Below are positions 1-12,490 of a stretch of 64,000 bases of DNA, in pieces (positions within the stretch are counted from its first letter, which is position 1; each line of letters starts with the position of its first letter). Source of the DNA: Liolophura sinensis (lineage: Eukaryota > Mollusca > Polyplacophora > Chitonida > Chitonidae); NCBI RefSeq assembly GCF_032854445.1, contig NC_088305.1, positions 24,399,400-24,463,399 on the forward strand, given 5' to 3'. The notes beneath the pieces were generated by a model that saw nothing but the letters and a program-made list of their open reading frames with translations, searched no databases and had not been told where the DNA came from. Position numbers and translations under genes: made by a program.

Positions 1-1425
1 GAGGCCTATGATGTCATACAAACGTTGATACAAACATTTTATTTCAGGTATTTTCTGTGAAATTAAATGGTGATTAACAAAATGTATCGTCTCAGAATGA
101 ATAAGCGCAATCTGTCGCGTACACATGCATGCAGGAAAAATTTCTGTCCAGAATGAAAAATCTGCCGTGAAAAGCTGACGTGAAGTGGTTTTGAACCGAA
201 GATTATGTGTACCGGTACATAGACATTCGCAGGTCTATTCTCATGGAAATCACTGTATCTGAAATTAAAGAAATTAGACTGATTTTAGCCATTTTTGTCA
301 GATACCATACATAACATAGATGAAATAAAACGAAACAAAAAATTTAACGGCTTGATTAAGGGAGAAATACAAAGTCGAGACTAAACTCTTACATGCCGAA
401 ACACTGTGGCCGTCGACCGTGTATATGTAAATGTTAGTGTTATATGTACAGAATTTGCTAATTGCTGTTGTTAAAGGTACTTACGGTACAACGTATGATA
501 TAAGGAGATATATATAGCTCGGGTTATCATTTAAGGAAATATGTATTTATAGATACGTTTTTCGCATAATGCAGTCCCAGTAGGCCTACATCTACAAAAC
601 TGTGTGTTAAAATCACAGGCTTAGCCGAGAATTAAGTGGAGAAGGAAATTGTCCGTGAAAGAATAGTAAATTCACAAAGCTAATTTTGACCTATAAATAC
701 ATATATATCCATATAAACCATAATCTGAAATTTTATTTAAGTGCTTATTTTGGGCTGAAGGAGTTGAAATTGGGAATACCTATAATATAAGTTTATCTAA
801 GACAAATTTGCGTCAGTTTGAACGTCTTATGTCATAACGTATGTGTAGTACTGAGTTTTTCAACTGGGCTCAAGGAAGAAAAAAAAAGGCTTTGTGAGAT
901 CATAAAGTCAGTTGTAATGTCATCTGTATGATCAGTTTATGTACATATTCTCCTTAATTGACTTGTTGGTGCCAGATATGGAATTTTAAGTTTCGGGTGT
1001 CTCTTGTCGGGGCCATGCATGGTGGTACATAATGGTTGAATTCAGTGTTAAATAACCCTCGTATGTAGCTTCTCTTGGTGGCACTTAGCAGTTCACACTG
1101 CTTACGGTGTAACAACCTGACAGCACCAAAACGCGTTTTCAACTATAGAGACGTGTGTAATCCACATTCCCTCCATTTCCCCGTGTCCTGAAGTGATCTT
1201 TATGTAATATGGCCTTTCGGATGACCTGAATTGAAGTTCGTTAGAGATCACTTGTCTTCCACCAGTATATGTGAATGGCCACCACCCATAAACTTCACTA
1301 CCGTTATGTTTGTGCCGAAAAAGTGTGTGACCTCTTTCTTCTTGGTGTCATTCTGTGGAATGTTGGTTTGCATGCCATATTTTTTCCCTTTTTTTATATT
1401 CGGTATAACCTTTTTTATAATTCCT
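1..1425. other. unassigned AT-rich DNA
   Basis: No convincing coding region, RNA gene or clear repeat is seen. The open frames are short, lack recognisable motifs and look like chance. Short pieces such as 'taggcctac' recur here and elsewhere in the window. Confidence 0.5.
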
Positions 1426-1428
1426 TTT

Positions 1429-1655
1429 GATTTATTTATTTATTTATTTATTTGATTTGACGCCGTACAAAAGAATATTTCCCTTTTTTGTATATACGAC
1501 GGCGGTCAGCATTATGGTGGGAGGAAACCGGTCAGAGCCCGGAAGAGGCCAACGACCATCCACAGGTTACGGACAGACCTTCCCACTTACGGCCAGAGAG
1601 GAAGCCAGCATGAGCTGTACTTGAACTCACGGCGACCGCATTGGCTCCTGTGTCA
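1429..1655 (-). mobile_element. SINE family 1 copy (tRNA-derived), 5' end missing
   Basis: It begins with a (ttta)n run, which is the A-rich tail read in reverse. It continues through the body shared by more than 15 copies in this window (tacgacggcggtcagcatta, agccagcatgagctg) and loses the tRNA-like head. Family 1 full copies are about 270-285 bp. Confidence 0.8.
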
Positions 1656-1849
1656 AAATTCTTTTCCATGAATCCTTTACAGTGACACAGCTATATAGCC
1701 GATGGCCCCTTGCGGAACATGGAAATGTGTGTATTCCTGGCTGATGATGCAACTGTGACCAAGTCTAATGAGCGTTTTGGTTTATGAGCGTATATGTATG
1801 TATGCTTGCATGTATGTATGTATTTATGCTCCTTGTTTGCGTCGTCGCA

Positions 1850-2140
1850 ATTTTTCGGTCATATCACGATGTGGAGTCGGTAGGTGTGTGTAAATATACC
1901 GTGTCTTAATTCTTGTGGCAGAGCGAGTCCAGGCCGCCAAAGTGCTGCTGCCACTGAATTATTATGGCAAAGACACCATACATGACACCCCACCTAGTCA
2001 CATTATACTGACACCGGGACAAGCAGTCCTGTTTCCTTGCTTTAACTTCTCGGAGCTGAGGGCCATGCAATCGAGGCAGGAAACAATGGCGTTGAACCTC
2101 TATTTCGAGATTGAGAGCATATGACGGACCTGGGCGATGA
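1850..2140 (-). mobile_element. SINE family 2 copy, diverged
   Basis: It shares with copies at 31.7 and 54.7 kb the blocks 'ggcagagcgagtcca', 'aagacaccatacatgacacc' and 'cacattatactgacacc'. The tRNA-like head, expected at the right end, is not clear. Confidence 0.6.
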
Positions 2141-2489
2141 GCATGCCTAAATATTAAAGGTGAAAGTGATGTTAAACCACAAGTAAACGAAGAACTTATT
2201 TGGATACCCTACTTTTTTTATTCATTTAACTAAACGAGAACAAAAAATGCCGTATAGGCCTGCACATACATGTTTATATGACTCTTTTTTTTATATGCAT
2301 TACGTATGCATTATTAAAATCGTTACTTTTGGACACCATTCATTATTTGATATCTATTGGTAAACTGTAAAGACGTATATCTTTAAAGGGTGGTAATTGA
2401 TCTTGCGGTTTTGGCGGTGTGTATTCTACAAATTCATTTTTTTTATTTATTCATTTATTTTGCACACTGAGGGTATTCCAAAATAGCTG

Positions 2490-2600
2490 ACGCCCGTTCG
2501 TACGTCTACTCTTTCGTGCGTTTGCCCTTTCGTACGTCTGGCCTTTCCTTCGTCCGCCCTTTCGTACGTTGTTCGTTCGCTCGTTCGTCCGTCGTTTCAG
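2490..2600. repeat. simple 'cgttcgtacgtc'-rich low-complexity tract
   Basis: Short irregular repeats of cgttcgt, cgtacgt and ctttcgt fill about 110 bases. An open frame through it has no family resemblance and is a composition effect. Confidence 0.7.
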
Positions 2601-2694
2601 TTGCTCCAGTCATTGCCTACAGTTCTCGCATTTCACAAAATATGTTAGCATGTATCTCCAAAACAGCTTGGTGTAATGACATAAAACTGGTTTC

Positions 2695-2840
2695 AGAAGA
2701 TACATGCTGGCTTCCTCTTCTGTCGTACGTGGGAGAATTGTCAGCAACCTGCGGATGGTCCCTCTGCGGACTCGGTTTCCTTCCAACATAATACTGGTTG
2801 GGAAATATTCTTGAGTACCAATCAAAAGAATAAATAAATG
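2695..2840 (+). mobile_element. SINE family 1 copy, 3' half
   Basis: It starts at 'catgctggcttcctctt' and runs through the family body to the tail 'accaatcaaaagaataaataaa'. The tRNA-like head is missing. Confidence 0.7.
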
Positions 2841-3719
2841 CATACACCTGTGGTTTACTAATTGTTATGGTGCATTGTCGTGGTCTACAGAACTGGGTGT
2901 ACGTCCTGGGACTTCCTCACTTTTGTTAATTGGTCTAATTTCATGTTTAAATAGGCCTACTGATTGGTTTCTCGATAAGAGTGTCAGTTCTGTAGGAATA
3001 AAAGAATTGATTGACCGATGAAACCACAATTGCACTGAAAGGGCAAAATCTTAATAAAACGTCAAACATCTCATAATACAAAGCACGCATCAAAGGCTGA
3101 GTGTATGGAGTTCAAATCCCACTTTGGACATTTTTTCAGTCCATGGCAAGCGTTTCTATTGTTTCCTTTAACGAATCTCGCAAAAACCACGAGTATACTT
3201 TATAAATCACGTGTATACTTCATAAATCACGCGTGTACTTCATAAATCAGTCTGATTTGCATATGGCGGATAGATTCTTCATACATACCTATATATACAT
3301 TATGCATGTGTATGTATAATATAAACACTTACACGTCGACCTATACATAAACTGTATATACAGAGCTGTATGCTTGATTGAACATACATACTCCTGGATG
3401 AAGCCTTAATTCGACCATATTTATTCATTTATCGACACCTGCGTGGTGTATGGTTTTCTACGTCCCCAAATATATGATAATCTCCCTAGCCTGCCCTATG
3501 TAGTGTGTGTATATATATATATATATTTATATACATCTATAGGCTATATACTTGACCGACTTTCGATCAGAAATAGACAAGACGTCATTGTTTACTTGGC
3601 TATCTTTTTTCACAAGGGTAGTTTTTGGTAACAGTGGTATCTTTGCATACAGTTATAGCATTTGTAGAGCAATAGCCTGCTGGCCATATATTGGAATAAT
3701 ATTAACACTATGCTGGCCG

Positions 3720-3871
3720 TATTAAAAGGTCTTCCAGCTACCTGCGGATCGTCGTGAGTTTCACCTGGGCTTTGCCCGGTTTCCTCATAAATCTGGCAGC
3801 CGTCCTGTAAGCGAAATATTCTTGAGTGCGGCGTAAAACACCGATGAAATAAAGAAATAAATATTAGCCAA
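3720..3871 (+). mobile_element. SINE family 1 copy, 3' half
   Basis: Body and tail of the family are present: 'agctacctgcggat', 'tgcccggtttcctc', 'gaaatattcttgag' and then 'gaaataaagaaataaata'. Confidence 0.75.
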
Positions 3872-4601
3872 ATACGGCAATTTCTATATATGCGGCTTGA
3901 AAAGTTTTTCGTAAAATACGCTTTGGTACATAAAAACAGATTTGACTATAGAAAGATTAGATGTTTATAACTATCTATACATGAGCTTTGAGATATTTTC
4001 TCCAGTTCCCCAACCTTGCTGTGTGGACATTTTAAACTGAAGCAACAAGTCTGTGTTCTGCGAGCTCATCATTTACATGATATCCGAAACACACACATAC
4101 TTTATGAACTTTTTCTGAACGTTTTCATTTATTGATTCTAAAAAATCTAAATTTTTTTTAAAGATAAGAATCGTTTGAACACATAAATATAATACATCTA
4201 ATATATCTAATATTTACTGAAAAACTTGAGCTAGTCTTGGTTAACACAGAAAATGTTGATTTTTTGGGGGCGAAATGGATTTTGTGCCAAAAATCTTCGG
4301 CTGTTAGCCTTGAATTTGCCTTGCCATTCTTATTTCCTTGATTAAAGTTGTATTCCAATAAAAAAATTTTTTTTTCGTGAACTCCACAACCATGAGGGTT
4401 GCGGCGTTTAAAACAAAGGTCGTCCTTCTACAAATATGTAATAGGTATCGCTTGCTGCCTAAATTAGGCCTTATTCGAACACAAGTTGTTGTTCATTCCT
4501 GCCTTGATTTGCAATCGTACTCATTCCCAAGAGAATAATGGTTGTTCCATCTTGGCCCCGGGCCGCCATTGCACGCGAAAATGTTCCAATTCTTTGAAGA
4601 C

Positions 4602-4609
4602 TGACGTCA
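4602..4609. promoter_or_regulatory. palindromic CRE-like site TGACGTCA
   Basis: A perfect 8-base CREB/ATF consensus palindrome. About 35 bases to the left, the minus strand has an ATG in a GC-rich context and a 32-codon open frame (MAARGQDGTT...). It could be an orphan promoter and first exon, but no downstream exon could be joined to it, so this is weak. Confidence 0.25.
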
Positions 4610-5214
4610 TAAAATCCGTATACTCTCAAAATAGAATCGCATGATTTGATTTGTCAATACATTCAAAATGGCGTCTGTATATATATTTTTCATTTTAGAT
4701 TTCTCATTCTCCACAGCAAGTTAAATATAGCCAATTCCGTGCCTGATCACACTTTACAATGTCAAGGGCTCTTTTCACATGGCTTTTGGAGATCCCTTGG
4801 CATCGTCCAATACAACAATTATATATGAATACATGTAGTTCGAGCAAGTAATAGACAACTCTTAACTGGGTCCTCCAATGAAATCTCCTAGGACATATCC
4901 TCTGGCCATACGTTGTTTTTAAATCGCTGTTGAGTGATCATGTGACCTTAAGTCTACCTTGCGCTCTTTAATACGACGGACACTCTGACTGGTCAGAATA
5001 TAGGTTCTTCGCGCTAATATTTCATTGATCGAAATGTATTACATTACTTGGTTTGAACTGGAAGTCAAGAAGGATAAATCCATAAATAATACAAGTGCAT
5101 GAGAAAGTTCGAGTCCAGTTTCCTCTTGTCCGGCTGCGCCTGTACATCAGACAGACTGACAAGTGCCTTTTGAGGTGCGGTGCTTTCTTTCGGACTAAGA
5201 CATAGTAATATAGG

Positions 5215-5435
5215 CGCTCTTAATTGGCGCTTGGGATTCAACATAAAAGGAATAATACAAGTGTGACATGGCGTTCCAGTGAGGCAGCCCTATGAATAAG
5301 TTGGCACTGGGTTAGACCTGCTACAAGGAGACACCCGTATGACATTTGACATGATCGAAATAATGTTGAAAGCAACGTTATTATAAGCCCCAGCCAAGCA
5401 AATAAACAAAACACAGAACAAAACAAGTAATGGCA
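5215..5435 (+). mobile_element. SINE family 2 fragment, diverged
   Basis: Blocks resembling family 2 are read in the orientation opposite to the 10.3-kb copy ('gcgttccagtgaggcagc', 'agttggcactgggttag'). Ends are not defined. Confidence 0.4.
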
Positions 5436-5622
5436 CAATGGGAAGAATAATTTCCAACTACTTCGGACATTAATTGTTTGGTCTATTTTTCATTGTGTCG
5501 ACGTTTTATGGGCAAACTGGTAGCATGTTACCAGTTTATATATTGTAAGAGAACAACGGTCAGTTCACCATTGCGCGGGAAAAGTCCTTGTAGTAATATC
5601 CTATTAGTCTAAAAGAATCTTC

Positions 5623-5840
5623 ATTTATTTACTTATTTATTTATTTATTTATCTGATTGGTGTTTTACACCCTACTCAAGAACACTTCACTTCTACGACG
5701 GCAGCCAGCATTTTCCTGGGAAGAAACCAAGCAGAGCACGGAGGAAACCCACGACCATTCGCTGGCTGCAGGAAACCTTCCCACCTACGACTGAAGAGGA
5801 AGACAGCATGAGTTGGTCTTGAACTCCCATGCTGGATTTT
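5623..5840 (-). mobile_element. SINE family 1 copy, head truncated
   Basis: Reverse-strand tail (tttatttatttatttat), then 'gattggtgttttacacc', 'tacgacggcagccagcat' and 'gacagcatgagttgg', in family order. It stops before the tRNA-like head. Confidence 0.8.
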
Positions 5841-5973
5841 AACATTGTGGCAAAACGCTGTGGTTTCACTTCCATCACCAACATACAGTTATAGGTTGAA
5901 TATTTGATATATTGTTACATGAGAAGAGAGCGAACTGCGTAGGGTTGTACATGGCAGAAATCCTTGTCATCTG

Positions 5974-5976
<3 letters not shown>

Positions 5977-6060
<84 letters not shown>
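5977..6060. repeat. (AT)n microsatellite, 42 units
   Basis: An uninterrupted AT dinucleotide run of 84 bases. It abuts a SINE family 1 fragment on its right side. Open frames of alternating Tyr-Ile through it are artefacts. Confidence 0.95.
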
Positions 6061-6062
<2 letters not shown>

Positions 6063-6067
6063 GGGTA

Positions 6068-6180
6068 TATAAGGGCCTTGTTTCCGTCCACCATAATGCT
6101 GGCCGCCGTTGTATGTATGAGCGAAATATTCTTGACTATGGCGCAAAGCACTATTGAAACAAAATAGTAAATAAATACAT
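6068..6180 (+). mobile_element. SINE family 1 fragment, 3' end
   Basis: Matches 'ccataatgctggccgccgt', 'gcgaaatattcttga' and an A/T-rich tail. It lies directly beside the (AT)n run, which may have replaced its 5' half. Confidence 0.65.
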
Positions 6181-6302
6181 AGATAAACTGAGTTGTTTTG
6201 AGATACATGAAGTTAGCATATTTACTGCATAAATTGAAGCGAAAATCAATGCGCTTTTGTAGCCTATATATGTAGGCTACATTATTTTTTTATTATTATT
6301 TT

Positions 6303-6391
6303 CTTTTATTTATAAATCTATTTGTTTATTTAATTTGACAAACCATACTCAAGAATGTTTCATTTATACGACGGCGGTCAACATTATGGAT
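6303..6391 (-). mobile_element. SINE family 1 fragment, tail end only
   Basis: Reverse tail, then 'catactcaagaatgtttcat' and 'tacgacggcggtcaacatta'. It breaks off into unrelated sequence. Confidence 0.6.
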
Positions 6392-7726
6392 CGCGGAACA
6401 GAAGTGCCCGCGATCAACCTACATGCATTTGTCGAGATCAGTGGGTACATGTTCAGCGGCTTTGGTGCATCGTGGTCTAACCAGATTTCCATACATACAT
6501 ACAGTTACACTATTATACCATTTCTAAGTAAACAACTGCAATCTTCCGCAGATCTCGCGTGTGATGTTATTCACGCTGGCCGGCGTGGGCGATTGGCCCG
6601 AGAAAGCAGATAATGTCAGCGCTATCGGTCAGTCGCCCGACTCGTGCCGCTTAACCATCGATCGATTGATAATTGATGAGTTATTTATAGAAGCAAGAGG
6701 AAGAACGGTCGTGATAGCGGACTGGCCGATCCGCACAGTAGGAACAGGCCTATATAGAGCTTCCCGTTTTCTCAGCGAATAGATTAAGTCCCCCACGTGG
6801 ATGATGTCATTTATATTAAGAATTAAATTAATCGCGACACGCCGATAAAGATAGCACCTGTATTATATGTAAGGTCCTTAACAGGCTTAAGTTTGGCACT
6901 GAACAACTTGTGATTTTCAGAGTGCATTTTATTTAGAAATGCATTCTTCTGCATGCATGCACTACATTGCAAACAAATATACTACGGTATTTTAGGATAT
7001 TTTGACTTAAATTTAAAGTTAAATGTTCTGTATTTCTCTCACACAGCTTAAATTGTATTTGACGTGTGGTGTGCTATGAGGGACTACAAGCGTTGGTGTC
7101 TCACATCAGCCACACGTATCTATTCTTTTTGTAATAAGGACAAGCGCGCTTGTACGGTATAGACCCGTGAAACATGCAGGCGGCTCAACATAACAGTAAG
7201 TGGCATCCACTGAATCCGTAATTTTCTTGATTTTTTCGGCGACTTTAGAATGGGATTAACGGTATACACTGTACATTTTGCTATAAAATCCCGGCAGCCT
7301 CACGAAGCTGTCATGAGGGAATTTCACCGTAAAACTTACGGTTAATTAAACGGTTATTTAGTCATACGATTAATAGCAAATATTCAGATAAGTTTTGTTC
7401 CCGAACTGATGGAACAAGCTGTAGCCACATGTATTTAGGCAATTACATAAGATTTGGGAAAATTGGAATGAAGACATTCTCGGCTCATTGGTTAGAAATT
7501 GCAATAAATTCATCACGCAGTGAACAGGGCGTATATATATTTCCCTTCTAAACTACCACTCGTAAAAACTGAAATGTTACCAGTATATATACAACTGAAA
7601 TAATGTGAAGCACATCATTTATACATCATTTATGCTGTAAAGAAAAGAAAAGATTTGGAATGTTGGTTTAGCAATTTCTGTAAGTACCATTTTTAAGCGT
7701 TTGAAGTTTATCGCCTATCTACATTT
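6392..7726. other. unassigned DNA with a GC-richer island
   Basis: No exon is recognised. 6,560-6,780 is richer in CG and stays open for 73 codons on the plus strand, ending near 'cctatatagagc'. It has no recognisable protein motif and no splice-phase partner was found. Confidence 0.4.
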
Positions 7727-7992
7727 TATTTATTTATTTGATTGGTGTTTTATGCCGTACTCAAGAATATTTCACTTATACGACGGCGGCCAGCATTATG
7801 GGGGAAGGAAACCGGGCAGAGCCCGGCGGAAACTCACGAACATCCGTAGGTTGCTGGTAGACCTTCCAAGCTCATGCTGGAGAGGAAGCCAGCATGAGCT
7901 GGGCTTTAATCCCACAGCGACCGCATTGGTGAGAGGCTCCTGTGTCATAACGCTGAGCTAGCGCGCTAACCAACTGAGCCACGGAGGCCCCA
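7727..7992 (-). mobile_element. SINE family 1, near full length
   Basis: About 266 bp, with all parts. The A-rich tail is at the left. The tRNA-like head is at the right, ending 'actgagccacggaggcccc'. On the minus strand this reads as a polymerase III A-box region (GTGGCTCAGTTGGTTAGCGC) followed by a B-box-like block. It is a tRNA-derived SINE with no coding capacity. Confidence 0.88.
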
Positions 7993-8083
7993 TCTATCTA
8001 CATGTACACATTATTGAAGGTTATCACTATTTTAGGTCCAATTTCGAAAAAGCTATAAACGCTGTTTTCCAGGACAGTGTATA

Positions 8084-8187
8084 TGAATGGTGGAACGTAA
8101 TGAATGGTGAAAGTTAATGAATGGTGGTACTTAATGAATAGTGAAAGTTAATGAATGGCGGAACTTAATGAATGGTGGAACTTAATG
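8084..8187. repeat. 17-bp tandem repeat, 6 units
   Basis: Units resemble 'gaatggtggaacttaat', with some reading 'gaatggtgaaagttaat'. Confidence 0.85.
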
Positions 8188-8311
8188 TACCTCACTTGAC
8201 TTCAGTGAAGGTGCAGACGTGTTTTTTTTTTCTTCTTTTGTTTGATAGAGATTGTCTAGACATTGTATATGAAGTCATCGGTCGTGTCACAGAGACTGGT
8301 GTTTTCTTGTA

Positions 8312-8710
8312 CACAGCTGAAGTCTTGCTTGTACACACTTTAAGTCTTGCCTATACGCACTTGAAGTCTTTCTTGTGCCACACTTGAAGTCTTGCTTGTG
8401 CACACTTGAAGTCTTGCTTGTGGACGCTTGAAGTCTTGCTTGCGCACACTTGAAGCCTTGCTTGTGCACACATGAAGTCTTACTTGTGCGCACTTGAAGT
8501 CTTACTTGTGCGCACTTGAATTTGTACTTGTGCACATTTGAAGTCTTGCTTGTGCACACCTGAAGTCTTGCTTGTGCACACTTGAAGTCTTACTTGTGCA
8601 CACTTGAAGTCTTGCTTGTGCGCACTGGAATTCTTATTTGCACACTTGAAGTCTTGCTTGTGCGCACTTGAATTCTTACTTGTGCACACTTGAATTCTTA
8701 CTTGTGCACA
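8312..8710. repeat. 22-bp minisatellite, about 18 units
   Basis: The unit resembles 'acttgaagtcttgcttgtgc' plus two bases, with variants. Because 3 x 22 is a multiple of 3, repeat-coded frames stay open on the minus strand; they are not genes. Confidence 0.92.
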
Positions 8711-8721
8711 CATATTCTATT

Positions 8722-8866
8722 CATTCAAAAAAAAAACATTCTACTAGACTAACAGGGAATTAGGTTGAATGTGACACACTCTTTGTGTTATAATAACAAA
8801 ATACATTCTAGCATTACTCAGACAACATACTTTCTGTTAAATTTAACTGATTAATTTCTGGAGTGT
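8722..8866. mobile_element. short terminal-inverted-repeat element, deletion copy (TIR family B)
   Basis: It starts 'cattcaaaaaaaa' and ends 'ctggagtgt'. It shares 'ttataataaca', 'acattctagca' and 'actttctgttaaa' with the 62.9-kb full copy. No coding capacity. Confidence 0.65.
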
Positions 8867-8984
8867 AAATTGGATTATATTTACAAGACCCTTCTTTTGT
8901 CGGTGTTCTCGCCGCCTTAGACAGGTACGTGTATTCACAGCATGGTCTAATGACATTAATGGATTGTATACTTTAAGTTGTCTT

Positions 8985-9260
8985 TAGCGACCTCGCGGGC
9001 TAAGTGAGCAAATTGCTTCTTTCGCAGGTCCTCATGCCAAGTTCAAATCCAGCTCTCACTCTTCCGCTGCGGCTTTAAATTCGGAGGTTTGTCAGATACT
9101 GAGCTAAGGTCCTCGGTTTATATTTTGGATACTGTTAGTTATACCGTAAACCCCGAGGCCTAATAGCCATATATAGTATAGCGTGCAGTGCTCTTAAATG
9201 CGGCGTAAAACAAAACACTGTGAATCGAAAAAAAAAATGAAATGAATTAAATAAACGTAA
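8985..9260 (+). mobile_element. tRNA-derived SINE, third type
   Basis: The left end is tRNA-like: 'tagcgacctcgcgggctaag' resembles an A box and 'agttcaaatccagc' a B box. A unique body follows, then 'gcggcgtaaaac' and an A-rich end. It differs from family 1 in the body. Only one copy is recognised here, so the element status is inferred from the polymerase III-like boxes. Confidence 0.5.
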
Positions 9261-9304
9261 ATAACTGTTATTCAATTTAAGTGTTTTCTTAGAGTGTGCA
9301 TAGG

Positions 9305-9383
9305 TAATATCCGTAATAGGAGATATCCGTAACCGGAGACATATCCGTAATCGAAGATATGCGTAATCGGAGATATCCGTCTC
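9305..9383. repeat. 17-18-bp tandem repeat, 4-5 units
   Basis: Unit 'atatccgtaatcggag', with single-base variants. Confidence 0.85.
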
Positions 9384-9937
9384 AGTCTAGCAAAAGCACA
9401 TGTATTTAATACACTAATAACAGTTACTACAAACCCTCGCTGTAAAACTATCTATACAATGTTATTGTACAGGTATTGACCTATATTCCTTAATTCTTTG
9501 GTGCAATATTAGATTTATATACCTGTAGTGTAAATTCTTACAATTATACAATTTTAGGAGAAAACCCAAAATAAAACTCCGAAAATATACAGATACTGGA
9601 CAAATTTAGTAACACTCATTTTGCGAGTGATATTGTCCCCGTTTTAGTCGACACCCGAGGCATCACTGTCAGACTGTGTAACTCTCAGAGACAAAGATCG
9701 GATTAACGACCTGGAAAGATAACATGTGGAGTGGGTTTGGGTCGATACATCAGTTGTTCTCGTCACAGTCCATCCGTTTAAATAAACAGATTGTTTTTTT
9801 AGAGTAATATCTGGCAGAGGGCGGTGGTCGCTGGCTGTGTATATATAATTTTATATATAATATAAACGAGAGTCGTTGTTTGTGAAACATTCTGGAGCAC
9901 GTCAGAATGAAAGTTTTCAGACATCCAAGCTATTTAT

Positions 9938-10075
9938 TTTTTTGATTGGTGTATTACGCCGTACTAAAGACTATTTTACTTACACGACGGAGGTCCAGCA
10001 TTACGGTTGGGAGGACACCGGGCAGAGCCCGGGGGAAACCCACCACTCATCCACATGTTGCCGGACATCCATGCG
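9938..10075 (-). mobile_element. SINE family 1 copy, head truncated
   Basis: 'tgattggtgtattacgccgt', 'acgacggaggtccagcatta' and 'gggcagagcccgggggaaac' follow the family order. It ends near 'catgttgccggacatcc'. Confidence 0.75.
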
Positions 10076-10336
10076 ATTTATAAAGTAGGCCTATAGGGGA
10101 GTTTACAAAATACAGTGAATCAGGTTGTAATCTATACAGTTCACTTTAGACTGTCCTGGGTTGGCGTATATGCGTATATTTTTTTTACTGTTCTTTACAA
10201 ACTGTACTTATTGACCTATAGCCTCTTGTAAATAGTAGCCTATAGCAACAATCAAATAAATAAATAATTAGGAATAAGATATTGTTGTTGTAAACTCCCC
10301 ATACTTCTCGTAGACCACGTCGAACTTATAATCAAT

Positions 10337-10672
10337 GGAGTGAGTGAGTGAGTGCTTGGGGTTTAACGTCGTACTCAACAATTTTTCAGTCATATGACGA
10401 CGAAGGAATCATTAGGGTGCATGCACGTGTTATGTGCCTCCTTGTTGCAGGACGGATTTCCACCGCTCTTTTATTTAGTGCTGCATCACTGAGACGACTT
10501 ACCGAAGGCAAGTAAGCCGCCCCGCCCGAGCCATTATACTGATACGGGTCAACCAGCCGTTGCACTATCCCCTTCATGCTGAACGCCAAGCGAGGAAGTT
10601 ACAACTTCCTCTTTTAAAGTCTTAGGTGTGACTCGACCAAGGATTGATCCTGGATCTACCGGTCCCGATATA
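10337..10672 (-). mobile_element. SINE family 2, near full length
   Basis: About 335 bp. The left end is a (gtga)n run followed by 'gcttggggtttaacgtcgta'. The right end contains a B-box-like block that on the minus strand reads GGATCAATCC. The tRNA-like head is therefore on the right and the element points left. Further copies lie at 26.5, 34.5, 35.4 and 54.7 kb. Confidence 0.75.
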
Positions 10673-10679
10673 ATCAATG

Positions 10680-11845
10680 GAAGTTAACAGATTCGGCAAC
10701 AAACGACACATCCCTGGAAAAGATATTTTCCGTTCCAACATTTACCGTTTATTTGAGATAAACATAAATTTAAACAAAATATTATTGCCTGGGTTTTCTC
10801 CAACTTTCTCGAAGCTTTATTCATATGCTTTGTGTTCAATGTTTTTGACGGTGATTTGTTCAAAAGGGTTCGCACGCGATATTTCAGCGAGCGACGTTTT
10901 CGGCACACGACGTTTTTGACCATTTAATAAATTGTTCATATTTTATAGTTTTCTCATATTTCGTCTTAGTGCCTCTGGCGGTTATTAAAAGTAACAGGTG
11001 CGTCAGACGTTTTGTCATCTACACAGGAAATATGTTTGAATGCGTGGAATACTGGCATGCTTCTAACACTGCTTGCAGCACTTTTCTGATCCCGTTACCA
11101 CAAGTACTTGTCATAGAACTCTTATAACACGACCTTGGACAGTATGATATAACCCATTGCCCTTAGCGTTCCAACTTTGCACGTAAAATACATTGTGCAC
11201 AACATAAAAGACTTTTTTTCCTAATACTGTTTCGATCTGTTGGATATTTTTTAACAAACATTTATTATCGCAAATTGGATAACTAGCTAAGAAAATGGGT
11301 ACCGGTAATTATGCAGATTAGAAGCGATACCAATGTATGGTGCAAGTGGAGTCTTCAAGAGACCGATATTAAACAGCGTACATTTCTCTGAGCAATGGCG
11401 ACTCAGGTCCAAGCTGGACTAACCATTGTTCTCTGCAATACACGAGTACTACGTCACCAGGCTTCACACAAAACGTCATCGCATAGGCAGGATTGAATAT
11501 TAGACTGCACGTCTTTGGTTTGAATAATTTTATCGGAGCGAAATGTTTCTCAATAAGCTTTTGAGCTTTGAATAAACAGTTGTAGTTATTATGATAAATA
11601 ACTGAACTCAAATCTCCAAATGCAAATAAATGATGGATACTAGTAATGTGTAGGCCTATGCAGGATTTGTTTTTTGTTTCAATTTTTGTTTTGTCGCCAC
11701 GATATTGCTGCAAAATTGCCGATGTGTCGTTAAGCCATAATTAACTCATTCATTCAATTTGTTTTGAATTTGTTTCAATGGCAAAAACGACAAGCAAGAA
11801 AAAGTGTATATGCATATAGATCTATATACACCAGCAAAAAACCAG
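10680..11845. other. unassigned DNA with a 114-codon open frame
   Basis: No known gene is recognised. The minus strand is open for 114 codons (11,369-11,713), with a C-terminal part 'KPGDVVLVYCREQWLVQLG'. It matches nothing I know and could be an exon, a relic or chance. Confidence 0.35.
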
Positions 11846-12325
11846 TGTGCGAAAGCGCAATCACTATGACACGTGTACCTTGTCGAAGCGGAAACACTTT
11901 CACCATGACATTTTGTTATGCGTATTGTGGAAGTGTTAACATTATGACGGAAAGACTATTACTACGACGATACGTCCTGTGGAAGTGGAAACCATGACGA
12001 TGCGTCCTGTAAAAGCCGAAACACAATGACGATGCATCTTGTGGAAGCGCTAACACGATCACGGAAACACTATCACTATGACGATACGTCTTCTGGAGGC
12101 GTGGAAACACGGCGAAGATGTGTCTTGAGCAAGTGGAAACCATGACGATGCGTCCTATGAAAGCCGAAACACAATGACGATGCATCTTGTGGAAGCGCTA
12201 ACACGATGACGGAAACACTATCCCTACGAAGATACGTCTTCTGGAAGCGTGGAAACACAGTGAGGATGCGTCTTGTGTAAGCCGAAACATCATGGCTCAC
12301 GTCTTGTGGATGCATGAAAACACTG
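11846..12325. repeat. 33-bp minisatellite, left part, degenerate
   Basis: Irregular units containing 'cttgtggaagcggaaacac' followed by a 'tgacgatgcgt' block. The same unit resumes at 16,872 on the far side of the Ty3/gypsy element, so this was one array before the insertion. Confidence 0.8.
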
Positions 12326-12490
12326 TGTTTCGTCATTTTAGATCGCCCGGGAGTTGAATAATCGAACAAGAATGAACTTCTGTTTGAGCGAACGAAACAA
12401 CCGTTTACTCACATCCCCCTTTTCAACACAAGTGCAGTTAATAAGCAATTTTAAAAGTAAGCATAACTTTGAAGACCAATACTTATTAGA
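12326..12490 (-). repeat. left LTR of the Ty3/gypsy element (3' LTR)
   Basis: It begins TGTTTCGTC. Its first ~85 bases match the right LTR closely ('agatcgcccgggagttgaat' is shared exactly). Beyond that similarity is patchy, and the inner end near 12,490 is an estimate. Confidence 0.7.

Noticed and set aside
5912-6208. Tyr-Ile alternating small proteins
   Set aside because: They are translations of the (AT)n run.
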